Shown here in pieces: positions 15,601 to 28,400 of a stretch of DNA of 64,000 bases; positions within the stretch are counted from its first letter, which is position 1, and each line of letters starts with the position of its first letter. The stretch lies in the NCBI GenBank assembly GCA_964036665.1, contig OZ038531.1:14756168-14820167 (forward strand), in the 5' to 3' direction. The notes beneath the pieces are model-generated. The model was not told the DNA's origin. It made no database searches and saw only the letters and a program-made list of their open reading frames with translations. The DNA is from Gordius sp. MW1. Its lineage: Eukaryota > Nematomorpha > Gordioida > Gordea > Gordiidae. The translations under genes and the position numbers were made by a program.

Positions 15601-18600
15601 ACGTTGTCTTTTGTCAAAATGATAGTTCTCGCAGCTTAAAACCTCTTTTCGGAAGTCAATCGAGGATAACAGAATTCTCAAATTGGCTTACTTTTATATA
15701 TTTTTTCATGCTCTTTCACATAGATCGAAAAAAATAAATTTTTTTACCTCAAAGTTTTTCACATATTTTTCTTTGAACCGTAATCATCCGATGAAAGTTG
15801 TCGTTTTCAGACGTGGTTTGTATGATCCCAAGTAAAAACTTATCAGAATCTAAAAACTATTACTTTGAAATCATGATCGCATAGAGCAGTTTTCAAAAAT
15901 TAAGCACTCACGTTGCGATACAACAAACTAATCGCAACAATAAAACGTTGTCTTTTGTCAAAATGATAGTTCTCGCAGCTTAAAACCTCTTTTCGGAAGT
16001 CAATCGAGGATAATAGGATTCTCAAATTGGCTTACTTTAATATATTTTTTCATGCTCTTTCACATAGAATCGAAAAAAATAAATATTTTTACCTCAAAAT
16101 TTTTCACATATTTTTCTTTGAACCGTATTCATCCGATGAAAGTTGTCGTTTTCAGACGTGGTTTCTATGATCCCAAGTAAAAATTTATCAGAATTTAAAA
16201 ACTATTACTTTGAAATCATGATCGCATAGAGCAGTTTTCAAAAATTAAGCACTCACGTTGCGATACAACAAACTAATCGCAACAATAAAACGTTGTCTTT
16301 TGTCAAAATCATAGTTCTCGCAGCTTAAAACCTCTTTTCGGAAGTCAATCGAGGATAATAGGATTCTCAAATTGGCTTACTTTTATATATTTCTCATGCT
16401 CTTTCACATAGAATCGAAAAAAATAAATATTTTTACCTCAAAAGTTTTCACATATTTTTCTTTAAACCGTATTCATCCGATGAAAGTTGTCGTTTTCAGA
16501 CGTGGTTTCTTAGATCCCAAGTAAAAATTTATCAGAATCTAAAAACTATTACTTTGAAATCATGATCGCATAGAGCAGTTTTCAAAAATTAAGCACTCAC
16601 GTTGCGAATCAACAAACTAATCGCAACAATAAAACGTTGTCTTTTGTCAAAATGATAGTTCTCGCAGCTTAAAACCTCTTTTCGGAAGTCAATCAAGGAT
16701 AATGGGATTCTCAAATTGGCTTACTTTTATATGTTTTTTCATGCTCTTTCACATAGAATCGAAACCGTATTCATCAGATGAAAGTTGTCGTTTTCAGACG
16801 TGGTTTCTTAGATCCCAAGTAAAAATTTATCAGAATCTAAAAACTATTACTTTGAAATCATGATCGCATAGAGCAGTTTTCAAAAATTAAGCACTCACGT
16901 TGCGATACAACAAACTAATCGCGACAATAAAACGTTGTCTTTTGTCAAAATGATAGTTCTCGCAGCTTAAAACCTCTTTTCGGAGGTCAATCGAGGATAA
17001 TAGGATTCTCAAATTGGCTTACTTATATATATTTTTTCATGCTCTTTCACATAGAATCGAAAAAAAAATATTTTTACCTCAAAATTTTTCACATATTTTT
17101 CTTTGAACCGTATTCATCCGATGAAAGTTGTCGTTTTCAGACGTGGTTTCTATGATCCCAAGTAAAAATTTATCAGAATCTAAAAACTATTACTTTGAAA
17201 TCATGATCGCATAGAGCAGTTTTCAAAAATTAAGCACTCACGTTGCGAATCAACAAACTAATCGCAACAATAAAACGTTGTCTTTTGTCAAAATGATAGT
17301 TCTCGCAGCTTAAAACCTCTTTTCGGAAGTCAATCAAGGATAATGGGATTCTCAAATTGGCCCACTTTTATATGTTTTTTCATGCTCTTTCACATAGAAT
17401 CGAAACCGTATTCATCAGATGAAAGTTGTCGTTTTCAGACGTGGTTTCTTAGATCCCAAGTAAAAATTTATCAGAATCTAAAAACTATTACTTTGAAATC
17501 ATGATCGCATAGAGCAGTTTTCAAAAATTAAGCACTCACGTTGCGATACAACAAACTAATCGCAACAATAAAACGTTGTCTTTTGTCAAAATGATAGTTC
17601 TCGCAGCTTAAAACCTCTTTTCGGAAGTCAATCGAGGATAACAGAATTCTCAAATTGGCTTACTTTTATATATTTTTTTATGCTCTTTCACATAGAATCG
17701 AAAAAAATAAATATTTTTACCTCAAAATTTTTCACATATTTTTCTTTGAACCGTATTCATCCGATGAAAGTTGTCGTTTTCAGACGTGGTTTCTATGATC
17801 CCAAGTAAAAATTTATCAGAATCTAAAAACTATTACTTTGAAATCATGATCGCATAGAGCAGTTTTCAAAAATTAAGCACTCACGTTGCGATACAACATA
17901 CTAATCGCACAATAAAACGTTGTCTTTTGTCAAAATGATAGTTCTCGCAGCTTAAAACCTCTTTTCGGAAGTCAATCGAGGATAATAGGATTCTCAAATT
18001 GGCTTACTTATATATTTTTTTTCATGCTCTTTCACATAGATCGAAAAAAATAAATTTTTTTACCTCAAAATTTTTCACATATTTTTCTTTGAACCGTATT
18101 CATCCGATGAAAGTTGTCGTTTTCAGACGTGGTTTCTATGATCCCAAGTAAAAACTTATCAGAATCTAAATATTATTACATTGAAATCATGATCGCATAG
18201 AGCAGTTTTCAAAAATTAAGCACTCACGTTGCGATACAACAAACTAATCGCAACAATAAAACGTTGTCTTTTGTCAAAATGATAGTTCTCGCAGCTTAAA
18301 ACCTCTTTTCGGAAGTCAATCGAGGATAATAGGATTTTCAAATTGGCTTACTTTTATATATTTTTTCATGCTCTTTCACATAGAATCGAAAAAAATAAAT
18401 ATTTTTACCTCAAAAGTTTTCACATATTTTTCTTTGAACCGTATTCATCCGATGAAAGTTGTCGTTTTCAGACGTAGTTTCTATGATCCCAAGTAAAAAT
18501 TTATCAGAATCTAAAAACTATTACTTTGAAATCATGATCGCATAGAGCAGTTTTTAAAAATTAAGCACTCACGTTGCGATACAACAAACTAATCGCAACA

Positions 18601-21600
18601 ATAAAACGTTGTCTTTTGTCAAAATGATAGTTCTCGCAGCTTAAAACCTCTTTTCGGAAGTCAATCGAGGATAACAGAATTCTCAAATTGGCTTACTTTT
18701 ATATATTTTTTCATGCTCTTTCACATAGATCGAAAAAAATAAATTTTTTTACCTCAAAGTTTTTCACATATTTTTCTTTGAACCGTAATCATCCGATGAA
18801 AGTTGTCGTTTTCAGACGTGGTTTGTATGATCCCAAGTAAAAACTTATCAGAATCTAAAAACTATTACTTTGAAATCATGATCGCATAGAGCAGTTTTCA
18901 AAAATTAAGCACTCACGTTGCGATACAACAAACTAATCGCAACAATAAAACGTTGTCTTTTGTCAAAATGATAGTTCTCGCAGCTTAAAACCTCTTTTCG
19001 GAAGTCAATCGAGGATAATAGGATTCTCAAATTGGCTTACTTTAATATATTTTTTCATGCTCTTTCACATAGAATCGAAAAAAATAAATATTTTTACCTC
19101 AAAATTTTTCACATATTTTTCTTTGAACCGTATTCATCCGATGAAAGTTGTCGTTTTCAGACGTGGTTTCTATGATCCCAAGTAAAAATTTATCAGAATT
19201 TAAAAACTATTACTTTGAAATCATGATCGCATAGAGCAGTTTTCAAAAATTAAGCACTCACGTTGCGATACAACAAACTAATCGCAACAATAAAACGTTG
19301 TCTTTTGTCAAAATCATAGTTCTCGCAGCTTAAAACCTCTTTTCGGAAGTCAATCGAGGATAATAGGATTCTCAAATTGGCTTACTTTTATATATTTTTC
19401 ATGCTCTTTCACATAGAATCGAAAAAAATAAATATTTTTACCTCAAAAGTTTTCACATATTTTTCTTTAAACCGTATTCATCCGATGAAAGTTGTCGTTT
19501 TCAGACGTGGTTTCTTAGATCCCAAGTAAAAATTTATCAGAATCTAAAAACTATTACTTTGAAATCATGATCGCATAGAGCAGTTTTCAAAAATTAAGCA
19601 CTCACGTTGCGAATCAACAAACTAATCGCAACAATAAAACGTTGTCTTTTGTCAAAATGATAGTTCTCGCAGCTTAAAACCTCTTTTCGGAAGTCAATCA
19701 AGGATAATGGGATTCTCAAATTGGCTTACTTTTATATGTTTTTTCATGCTCTTTCACATAGAATCGAAACCGTATTCATCAGATGAAAGTTGTCGTTTTC
19801 AGACGTGGTTTCTTAGATCCCAAGTAAAAATTTATCAGAATCTAAAAACTATTACTTTGAAATCATGATCGCATAGAGCAGTTTTCAAAAATTAAGCACT
19901 CACGTTGCGATACAACAAACTAATCGCGACAATAAAACGTTGTCTTTTGTCAAAATGATAGTTCTCGCAGCTTAAAACCTCTTTTCGGAGGTCAATCGAG
20001 GATAATAGGATTCTCAAATTGGCTTACTTATATATATTTTTTCCTGCTCTTTCACATAGAATCGAAAAAAAAATATTTTTACCTCTAAATTTTTCACATA
20101 TTTTTCTTTGAACCGTATTCATACGATGAAAGTTGTCGTTTTCAGACGTGGTTTCCCCAAGTAAAAATTTATCAGAATCTAAAAACTATTACTTTGAAAT
20201 CATGATCGCATAGAGCAGTTTTCAAAGATTAAGCACTCACGTTGCGATACAACAAACTAATCGCAACAATAAAACGTTGTCTTTTGTCAAAATGATAGTT
20301 CTCGCAGCTTAAAACCTCTTTTCGGAAGTCAATCGAGGATAATAGGATTCTCAAATTGGCTTACTTTTGTATATTTTTTTATGCTCTTTCACATAGAATC
20401 GAAAAATATAAATATTTTTACCTCAAAATTTTTCACATATTTTTCTTTGAACCGTTTTCATCCGATGAAAGTTGTCGTTTTCAGACGTGGTTTCTATGAT
20501 CCCAAGTAAAAATTTATCAGAATCTAAAAACTATTAATTTGAAATCATGATCGCATAGAGCAGTTTTCAAAAATTAAGCACTCACGTTGCGATACAACAA
20601 ACTAATAGCAACAATAAAACGTTGTCTTTTGTCAAAATGATAGTTCTCGCAGCTTAAAACCTCTTTTCGGAAGTCAATCGAGGATAATAGGATTCTCAAA
20701 TTGGCTTACTTTTATATATTTTTTTATGCTCTTTCACATAGAATCGAAAAAAATAAATATTTTACCCTCAAAATTTTTCACATATTTTTCTTTGAACCGT
20801 ATTCATCCGATGAAAGTTGTCGTTTTCAGACGTGGTTTCTATGATCCCAAGTAAAAATTTATCAGAATCTAAAAACTATTACTTTGAAATCATGATCGCA
20901 TAGAGCAGTTTTCAAAAATTAAGCACTCACGTTGCGATACAACATACTAATCGCACAATAAAACGTTGTCTTTTGTCAAAATGATAGTTCTCGCAGCTTA
21001 AAACCTCTTTTCGGAAGTCAATCGAGGATAATAGGATTCTCAAATTGGCTTACTTATATATATTTTTTCATGCTCTTTCACATAGATCGAAAAAAATAAA
21101 TTTTTTTACCTCAAAATTTTTCACATATTTTTCTTTGAACCGTATTCATCCGATGAAAGTTGTCGTTTTCAGACGTGGTTTCTATGATCCCAAGTAAAAA
21201 CTTATCAGAATCTAAAAATTATTACATTGAAATATGATCGCATAGAGCAGTTTTCAAAAATTAAGCACTCACGTTGCGATCAACAAACTAATCGCAACAA
21301 TAAAACGTTGTCTTTTGTCAAAATGATAGTTCTCGCAGCTTAAAACCTCTTTTCGGAAGTCAATCGAGGATAATAGGATTCTCAAATTGGCTTACTTTTA
21401 TATATTTTTTCATGCTCTTTCACATAGAATCGAAAAAAATAAATATTTTTACCTCAAAAGTTTTCACATATTTTTCTATGAACCGTATTCATCCGATGAA
21501 AGTTGTCGTTTTCAGACGTAGTTTCTATGATCCCAAGTAAAAATTTATCAGAATCTAAAAACTATTACTTTGAAATCATGATCGCATAGAGCAGTTTTTA

Positions 21601-22400
21601 AAAATTAAGCACTCACGTTGCGATACAACAAACTAATCGCAACAATAAAACGTTGTCTTTTGTCAAAATGATAGTTCTCGCAGCTTAAAACCTCTTTTCG
21701 GAAGTCAATCGAGGATAACAGAATTCTCAAATTGGCTTACTTTTATATATTTTTTCATGCTCTTTCACATAGATCGAAAAAAATAAATTTTTTTACCTCA
21801 AAGTTTTTCACATATTTTTCTTTGAACCGTAATCATCCGATGAAAGTTGTCGTTTTCAGACGTGGTTTGTATGATCCCAAGTAAAAACTTATCAGAATCT
21901 AAAAACTATTACTTTGAAATCATGATCGCATAGAGCAGTTTTCAAAAATTAAGCACTCACGTTGCGATACAACAAACTAATCGCAACAATAAAACGTTGT
22001 CTTTTGTCAAAATGATAGTTCTCGCAGCTTAAAACCTCTTTTCGGAAGTCAATCGAGGATAATAGGATTCTCAAATTGGCTTACTTTAATATATTTTTTC
22101 ATGCTCTTTCACATAGAATCGAAAAAAATAAATATTTTTACCTCAAAATTTTTCACATATTTTTCTTTGAACCGTATTCATCCGATGAAAGTTGTCGTTT
22201 TCAGACGTGGTTTCTATGATCCCAAGTAAAAATTTATCAGAATTTAAAAACTATTACTTTGAAATCATGATCGCATAGAGCAGTTTTCAAAAATTAAGCA
22301 CTCACGTTGCGATACAACAAACTAATCGCAACAATAAAACGTTGTCTTTTGTCAAAATGATAGTTCTCGCAGCTTAAAACCTCTTTTCGGAAGTCAATCG
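14600..22400. repeat. Satellite HOR domain C (~3,005 bp period)
   Basis: The variant GATACAACATACTAATCGCAC occurs at 14,885, 17,890 and 20,936, giving spacings of 3,005 and 3,046 bp. TTGGCCCAC at about 14,354 recurs at about 17,359. The period is about 637 bp shorter than domain B, which equals one short plus one long monomer, so C is probably a deletion derivative of B. Confidence 0.82.
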
Positions 22401-25400
22401 AGGATAATAGGATTCTCAAATTGGCTTACTTTTATATATTTTTTCATGCTCTTTCACATAGAATCGAAAAAAATAAATATTTTTACCTCAAAAGTTTTCA
22501 CATATTTTTCTTTAAACCGTATTCATCCGATGAAAGTTGTCGTTTTCAGACGTGGTTTCTTAGATCCCAAGTAAAAATTTATCAGAATCTAAAAACTATT
22601 ACTTTGAAATCATGATCGCATAGAGCAGTTTTCAAAAATTAAGCACTCGCGTTGCGATACAACAAACTAATCGCAACAATAAAACGTTGTCTTTTGTCAA
22701 AATGATAGTTCTCGCAGCTTAAACCTCTTTTCGGAAGTCAATCGAGGATAATAGGATTTTCAAATTGGCTTACTTTTATATATTTTTTTATGCTCTTTCA
22801 CAGAGATTCGAAAAAAATAAATATTTTTGCCTCAAAATTTTTCACATATTTTTCTTTGAACCGTATTCATCCGATGAAAGTTGTCGTTTTCAGACGTAGT
22901 TTCTATGATCCCAAGTAAAAATTTATCAGAATCTAAAAACTATTACTTAGAAATCATGATCGCATAGAGCAGTTTTCAAAAATTAAGCACTACGTTGCGA
23001 TACAACAAACTAATCGCAACAATAACGTTGTCTTTTGTCAAAATGATAGTTCTCGCAGCTTAAAACCTCTTTTCGGAAGTCAATCGAAGATAATAGGATT
23101 CTCAAATTGGCTTACATTTATATATTTTTTCATGCTCTTTCACATAGAATCGAAAAAAATAAATTTTTTTACCTCAAAATTTTTCACATATTTATCTTTG
23201 AACCGTATTCATCCGATGAAAGTTGTCGTTTTCAGACGTGGTTTCTATGATCCCAAGTAAAAATTTATCAGAATTTAAAAACTATTACTTTGAAATCATG
23301 ATCGCATAGAGCAGTTTTCAAAAATTAAGCACTCACGTTGCGATACAACAAACTAATCGCAACAATAAAACGTTGTCTTTTGTCAAAATGATAGTTCTCG
23401 CAGCTTAAAACCTCTATTCGGAAGTCAATCGAGGATAATAGGATTCTCCAATTGGCTTACTTTTATATATTTTTTCATGCTCTTTCACATAGAATCGAAA
23501 AAAAAATATTTTTACCTCAAAATCTTTCACATATTTTTCTTTGAACCGTATTCATCCGATGAAAGTTGTCGTTTTCAGACGTGGTTTCTATGATCCCAAG
23601 TAAAAATTTATCAGAATCTAAAAACTATTACTTTGAAATCATGATCGCATAGAGCAGTTTTCAAAAATTAAGCACTACGTTGCGATACAACAAACTAATC
23701 GCAACAATAAAACGTTGTCTTTTGTCAAAATGATAGTTCTCGCAGCTTAAAACCTCTTTTCGGAAGTCAATCGAGGATAATAGGATTCTCAAATTGGCTT
23801 ACTTTTATATATTTTTTCATGCTCTTTCACATAGAATCGAAAAAAATAAATTTTTTTACCTCAAAATTTTTCACATATTTATCTTTGAACCGTATTCATC
23901 CGATGAAAGTTGTCGTTTTCAGACGTGGTTTCTATGATCCCAAGTAAAAATTTATCAGAATCTAAAAACTATTACTTTGAAATCATGATCGCATAGAGCA
24001 GTTTTCAAAAATTAAGCACTACGTTGCGATACAACAAACTAATCGCAACAATAAAACGTTGTCTTTTGTCAAAATGATAGTTCTCGCAGCTTAAAACCTC
24101 TTTTCGGAAGTCAATCGAGGATAATAGGATTCTCAAATTGGCTTACTTTTATATATTTTTTCATGCTCTTTCACATAGAATCGAAAAAAATAAATATTTT
24201 TACCTCAAAATTTTTCACATATTTTTCTTTGAACCGTATTCGTCCGATGAAAGTTGTCGTTTTCAGACGTGGTTTCTATGATCCCAAGTAAAAATTTATC
24301 AGAATTTAAAAACTATTACTTTGAAATCATGATCGCATAGAGCAGTTTTCAAAAATTAAGCACTCACGTTGCGATACAACAAACTAATCGCAACAATAAA
24401 ACGTTGTCTTTTGTCAAAATGATAGTTCTCGCAGCTTAAAACCTCTTTTCGGAAGTCAATCGAGGATAATAGGATTCTCAAATTGGCTTACTTTTATATA
24501 TTTTTTCATGCTCTTTCACATAGAATCGAAAAAAATAAATATTTTTACCTCAAAAGTTTTCACATATTTTTCTTTAAACCGTATTCATCCGATGAAAGTT
24601 GTCGTTTTCAGACGTGGTTTCTTAGATCCCAAGTAAAAATTTATCAGAATCTAAAAACTATTACTTTGAAATCATGATCGCATAGAGCAGTTTTCAAAAA
24701 TTAAGCACTCGCGTTGCGATACAACAAACTAATCGCAACAATAAAACGTTGTCTTTTGTCAAAATGATAGTTCTCGCAGCTTAAACCTCTTTTCGGAAGT
24801 CAATCGAGGATAATAGGATTTTCAAATTGGCTTACTTTTATATATTTTTTTATGCTCTTTCACATAGATTCGAAAAAAATAAATATTTTTGCCTCAAAAT
24901 TTTTCACATATTTTTCTTTGAACCGTATTCATCCGATGAAAGTTGTCGTTTTCAGACGTAGTTTCTATGATCCCAAGTAAAAATTTATCAGAATCTAAAA
25001 ACTATTACTTAGAAATCATGATCGCATAGAGCAGTTTTCAAAAATTAAGCACTACGTTGCGATACAACAAACTAATCGCAACAATAACGTTGTCTTTTGT
25101 CAAAATGATAGTTCTCGCAGCTTAAAACCTCTTTTCGGAAGTCAATCGAGGATAATAGGATTCTCAAATTGGCTTACTTTTATATATTTTTTCATGCTCT
25201 TTCACATAGAATCGAAAAAAATAAATTTTTTTACCTCAAAATTTTTCACATATTTATCTTTGAACCGTATTCATCCGATGAAAGTTGTCGTTTTCAGACG
25301 TGGTTTCTATGATCCCAAGTAAAAATTTATCAGAATTTAAAAACTATTACTTTGAAATCATGATCGCATAGAGCAGTTTTCAAAAATTAAGCACTCACGT

Positions 25401-28400
25401 TGCGATACAACAAACTAATCGCAACAATAAAACGTTGTCTTTTGTCAAAATGATAGTTCTCGCAGCTTAAAACCTCTATTCGGGAGTCAATCGAGGATAA
25501 TAGGATTCTCCAATTGGCTTACTTTTATATATTTTTTCATGCTCTTTCACATAGAATCGAAAAAAAAATATTTTTACCTCAAAATCTTTCACATATTTTT
25601 CTTTGAACCGTATTCATCCGATGAAAGTTGTCGTTTTCAGACGTGGTTTCTATGATCCCAAGTAAAATTTTATCAGAATCTAAAAACTATTACTTTGAAA
25701 TCATGATCGCATAGAGCAGTTTTCAAAAATTAAGCACTACGTTGCGATACAACAAACTAATCGCAACAATAAAACGTTGTCTTTTGTCAAAATGATAGTT
25801 CTCGCAGCTTAAAACCTCTTTTCGGAAGTCAATCGAGGATAATAGGATTCTCAAATTGGCTTACTTTTATATATTTTTTCATGCTCTTTCACATAGAATC
25901 GAAAAAAATAAATTTTTTTACCTCAAAATTTTTCACATATTTATCTTTGAACCGTATTCATCCGATGAAAGTTGTCGTTTTCAGACGTGGTTTCTATGAT
26001 CCCAAGTAAAAATTTATCAGAATCTAAAAACTATTACTTTGAAATCATGATCGCATAGAGCAGTTTTCAAAAATTAAGCAGTTGCGATACAACAACCTAA
26101 TCGCAACAATAAAACGTTGTCTTTTGTCAAAATGATAGTTCTCGCAGCTTAAAACCTCTTTTCGGAAGTCAATCGAGGATAATAGGATTCTCAAATTGGC
26201 TTACTTTTATTTATTTTTTCATGCTCTTTCACATAGAATCGAAAAAAATAAAAATTTTTACCTCAAAATTTTTCACATATTTATCTTTGAACCGTATTCA
26301 TCCGATGAAAGTTGTCGTTTTCAGACGTGGTTTCTATGATCCCAAGTAAAAATTTCTCAGAATCTAAAAACTATTACTTTGAAATCATGATCGCATAGAG
26401 CAGTTTTCAAAAATTAAGCACTACGTTGCGATACAACAAACTAATCGCAACAATAAAACGTTGTCTTTTGTCAAAATGATAGTTCTCGCAGCTTAAAACC
26501 TCTTTTCGGAAGTCAATCGAGGATAATAGGATTCTCAAATTGGCTTACTTTATTTTTTCATGCTCTTTCACATAGAATCGAAAAAAATAAATATTTTTAC
26601 CTCAAAATTTTTCACATATTTTTCTTTGAACCGTATTCATCCGATGAAAGTTGTCGTTTTCAGACGTGGTTTCTATGATCCCAAGTAAAAATTTATCAGA
26701 ATTTAAAAACTATTACTTTGAAATCATGATCGCATAGAGCAGTTTTCAAAAATTAAGCACTCACGTTGCGATACAACAAACTAATCGCAACAATAAAACG
26801 TTGTCTTTTGTCAAAATGATAGTTCTCGCAGCTTAAAACCTCTTTTCGGAAGTCAATCGAGGATAATAGGATTCTCAAATTGGCTTACTTTTATATATTT
26901 TTTCATGCTCTTTCACATAGAATCGAAAAAAATAAATATTTTTACCTCAAAAGTTTTCACATATTTTTCTTTAAACCGTATTCATCCGATGAAAGTTGTC
27001 GTTTTCAGACGTGGTTTCTTAGATCCCAAGTAAAAATTTATCAGAATCTAAAAACTATTACTTTGAAATCATGATCGCATAGAGCAGTTTTCAAAAATTA
27101 AGCACTCGCGTTGCGATACAACAAACTAATCGCAACAATAAAACGTTGTCTTTTGTCAAAATGATAGTTCTCGCAGCTTAAACCTCTTTTCGGAAGTCAA
27201 TCGAGGATAATAGGATTTTCAAATTGGCTTACTTTTATATATTTTTTTATGCTCTTTCACATAGATTCGAAAAAAATAAATATTTTTGCCTCAAAATTTT
27301 TCACATATTTTTCTTTGAACCGTATTCATCCGATGAAAGTTGTCGCTTTCAGACGTAGTTTCTATGATCCCAAGTAAAAATTTATCAGAATCTAAAAACT
27401 ATTACTTAGAAATCATGATCGCATAGAGCAGTTTTCAAAAATTAAGCACTACGTTGCGATACAACAAACTAATCGCAACAATAACGTTGTCTTTTGTCAA
27501 AATGATAGTTCTCGCAGCTTAAAACCTCTTTTCGGAAGTCAATCGAGGATAATAGGATTCTCAAATTGGCTTACTTTTATATATTTTTTCATGCTCTTTC
27601 ACATAGAATCGAAAAAAATAAATTTTTTTACCTCAAAATTTTTCACATATTTATCTTTGAACCGTATTCATCCGATGAAAGTTGTCGTTTTCAGACGTGG
27701 TTTCTATGATCCCAAGTAAAAATTTATCAGAATTTAAAAACTATTACTTTGAAATCATGATCGCATAGAGCAGTTTTCAAAAATTAAGCACTCACGTTGC
27801 GATACAACAAACTAATCGCAACAATAAAACGTTGTCTTTTGTCAAAATGATAGTTCTCGCAGCTTAAAACCTCTATTCGGGAGTCAATCGAGGATAATAG
27901 GATTCTCCAATTGGCTTACTTTTATATATTTTTTCATGCTCTTTCACATAGAATCGAAAAAAAAATATTTTTACCTCAAAATCTTTCACATATTTTTCTT
28001 TGAACCGTATTCATCCGATGAAAGTTGTCGTTTTCAGACGTGGTTTCTATGATCCCAAGTAAAAATTTATCAGAATCTAAAAACTATTACTTTGAAATCA
28101 TGATCGCATAGAGCAGTTTTCAAAAATTAAGCACTACGTTGCGATACAACAAACTAATCGCAACAATAAAACGTTGTCTTTTGTCAAAATGATAGTTCTC
28201 GCAGCTTAAAACCTCTTTTCGGAAGTCAATCGATGATAATAGGATTCTCAAATTGGCTTACTTTTATATATTTTTTCATGCTCTTTCACATAGAATCGAA
28301 AAAAATAAATTTTTTTACCTCAAAATTTTTCACATATTTATCTTGGAACCGTATTCATCCGATGAAAGTTGTCGTTTTCAGACGTGGTTTCTATGATCCC

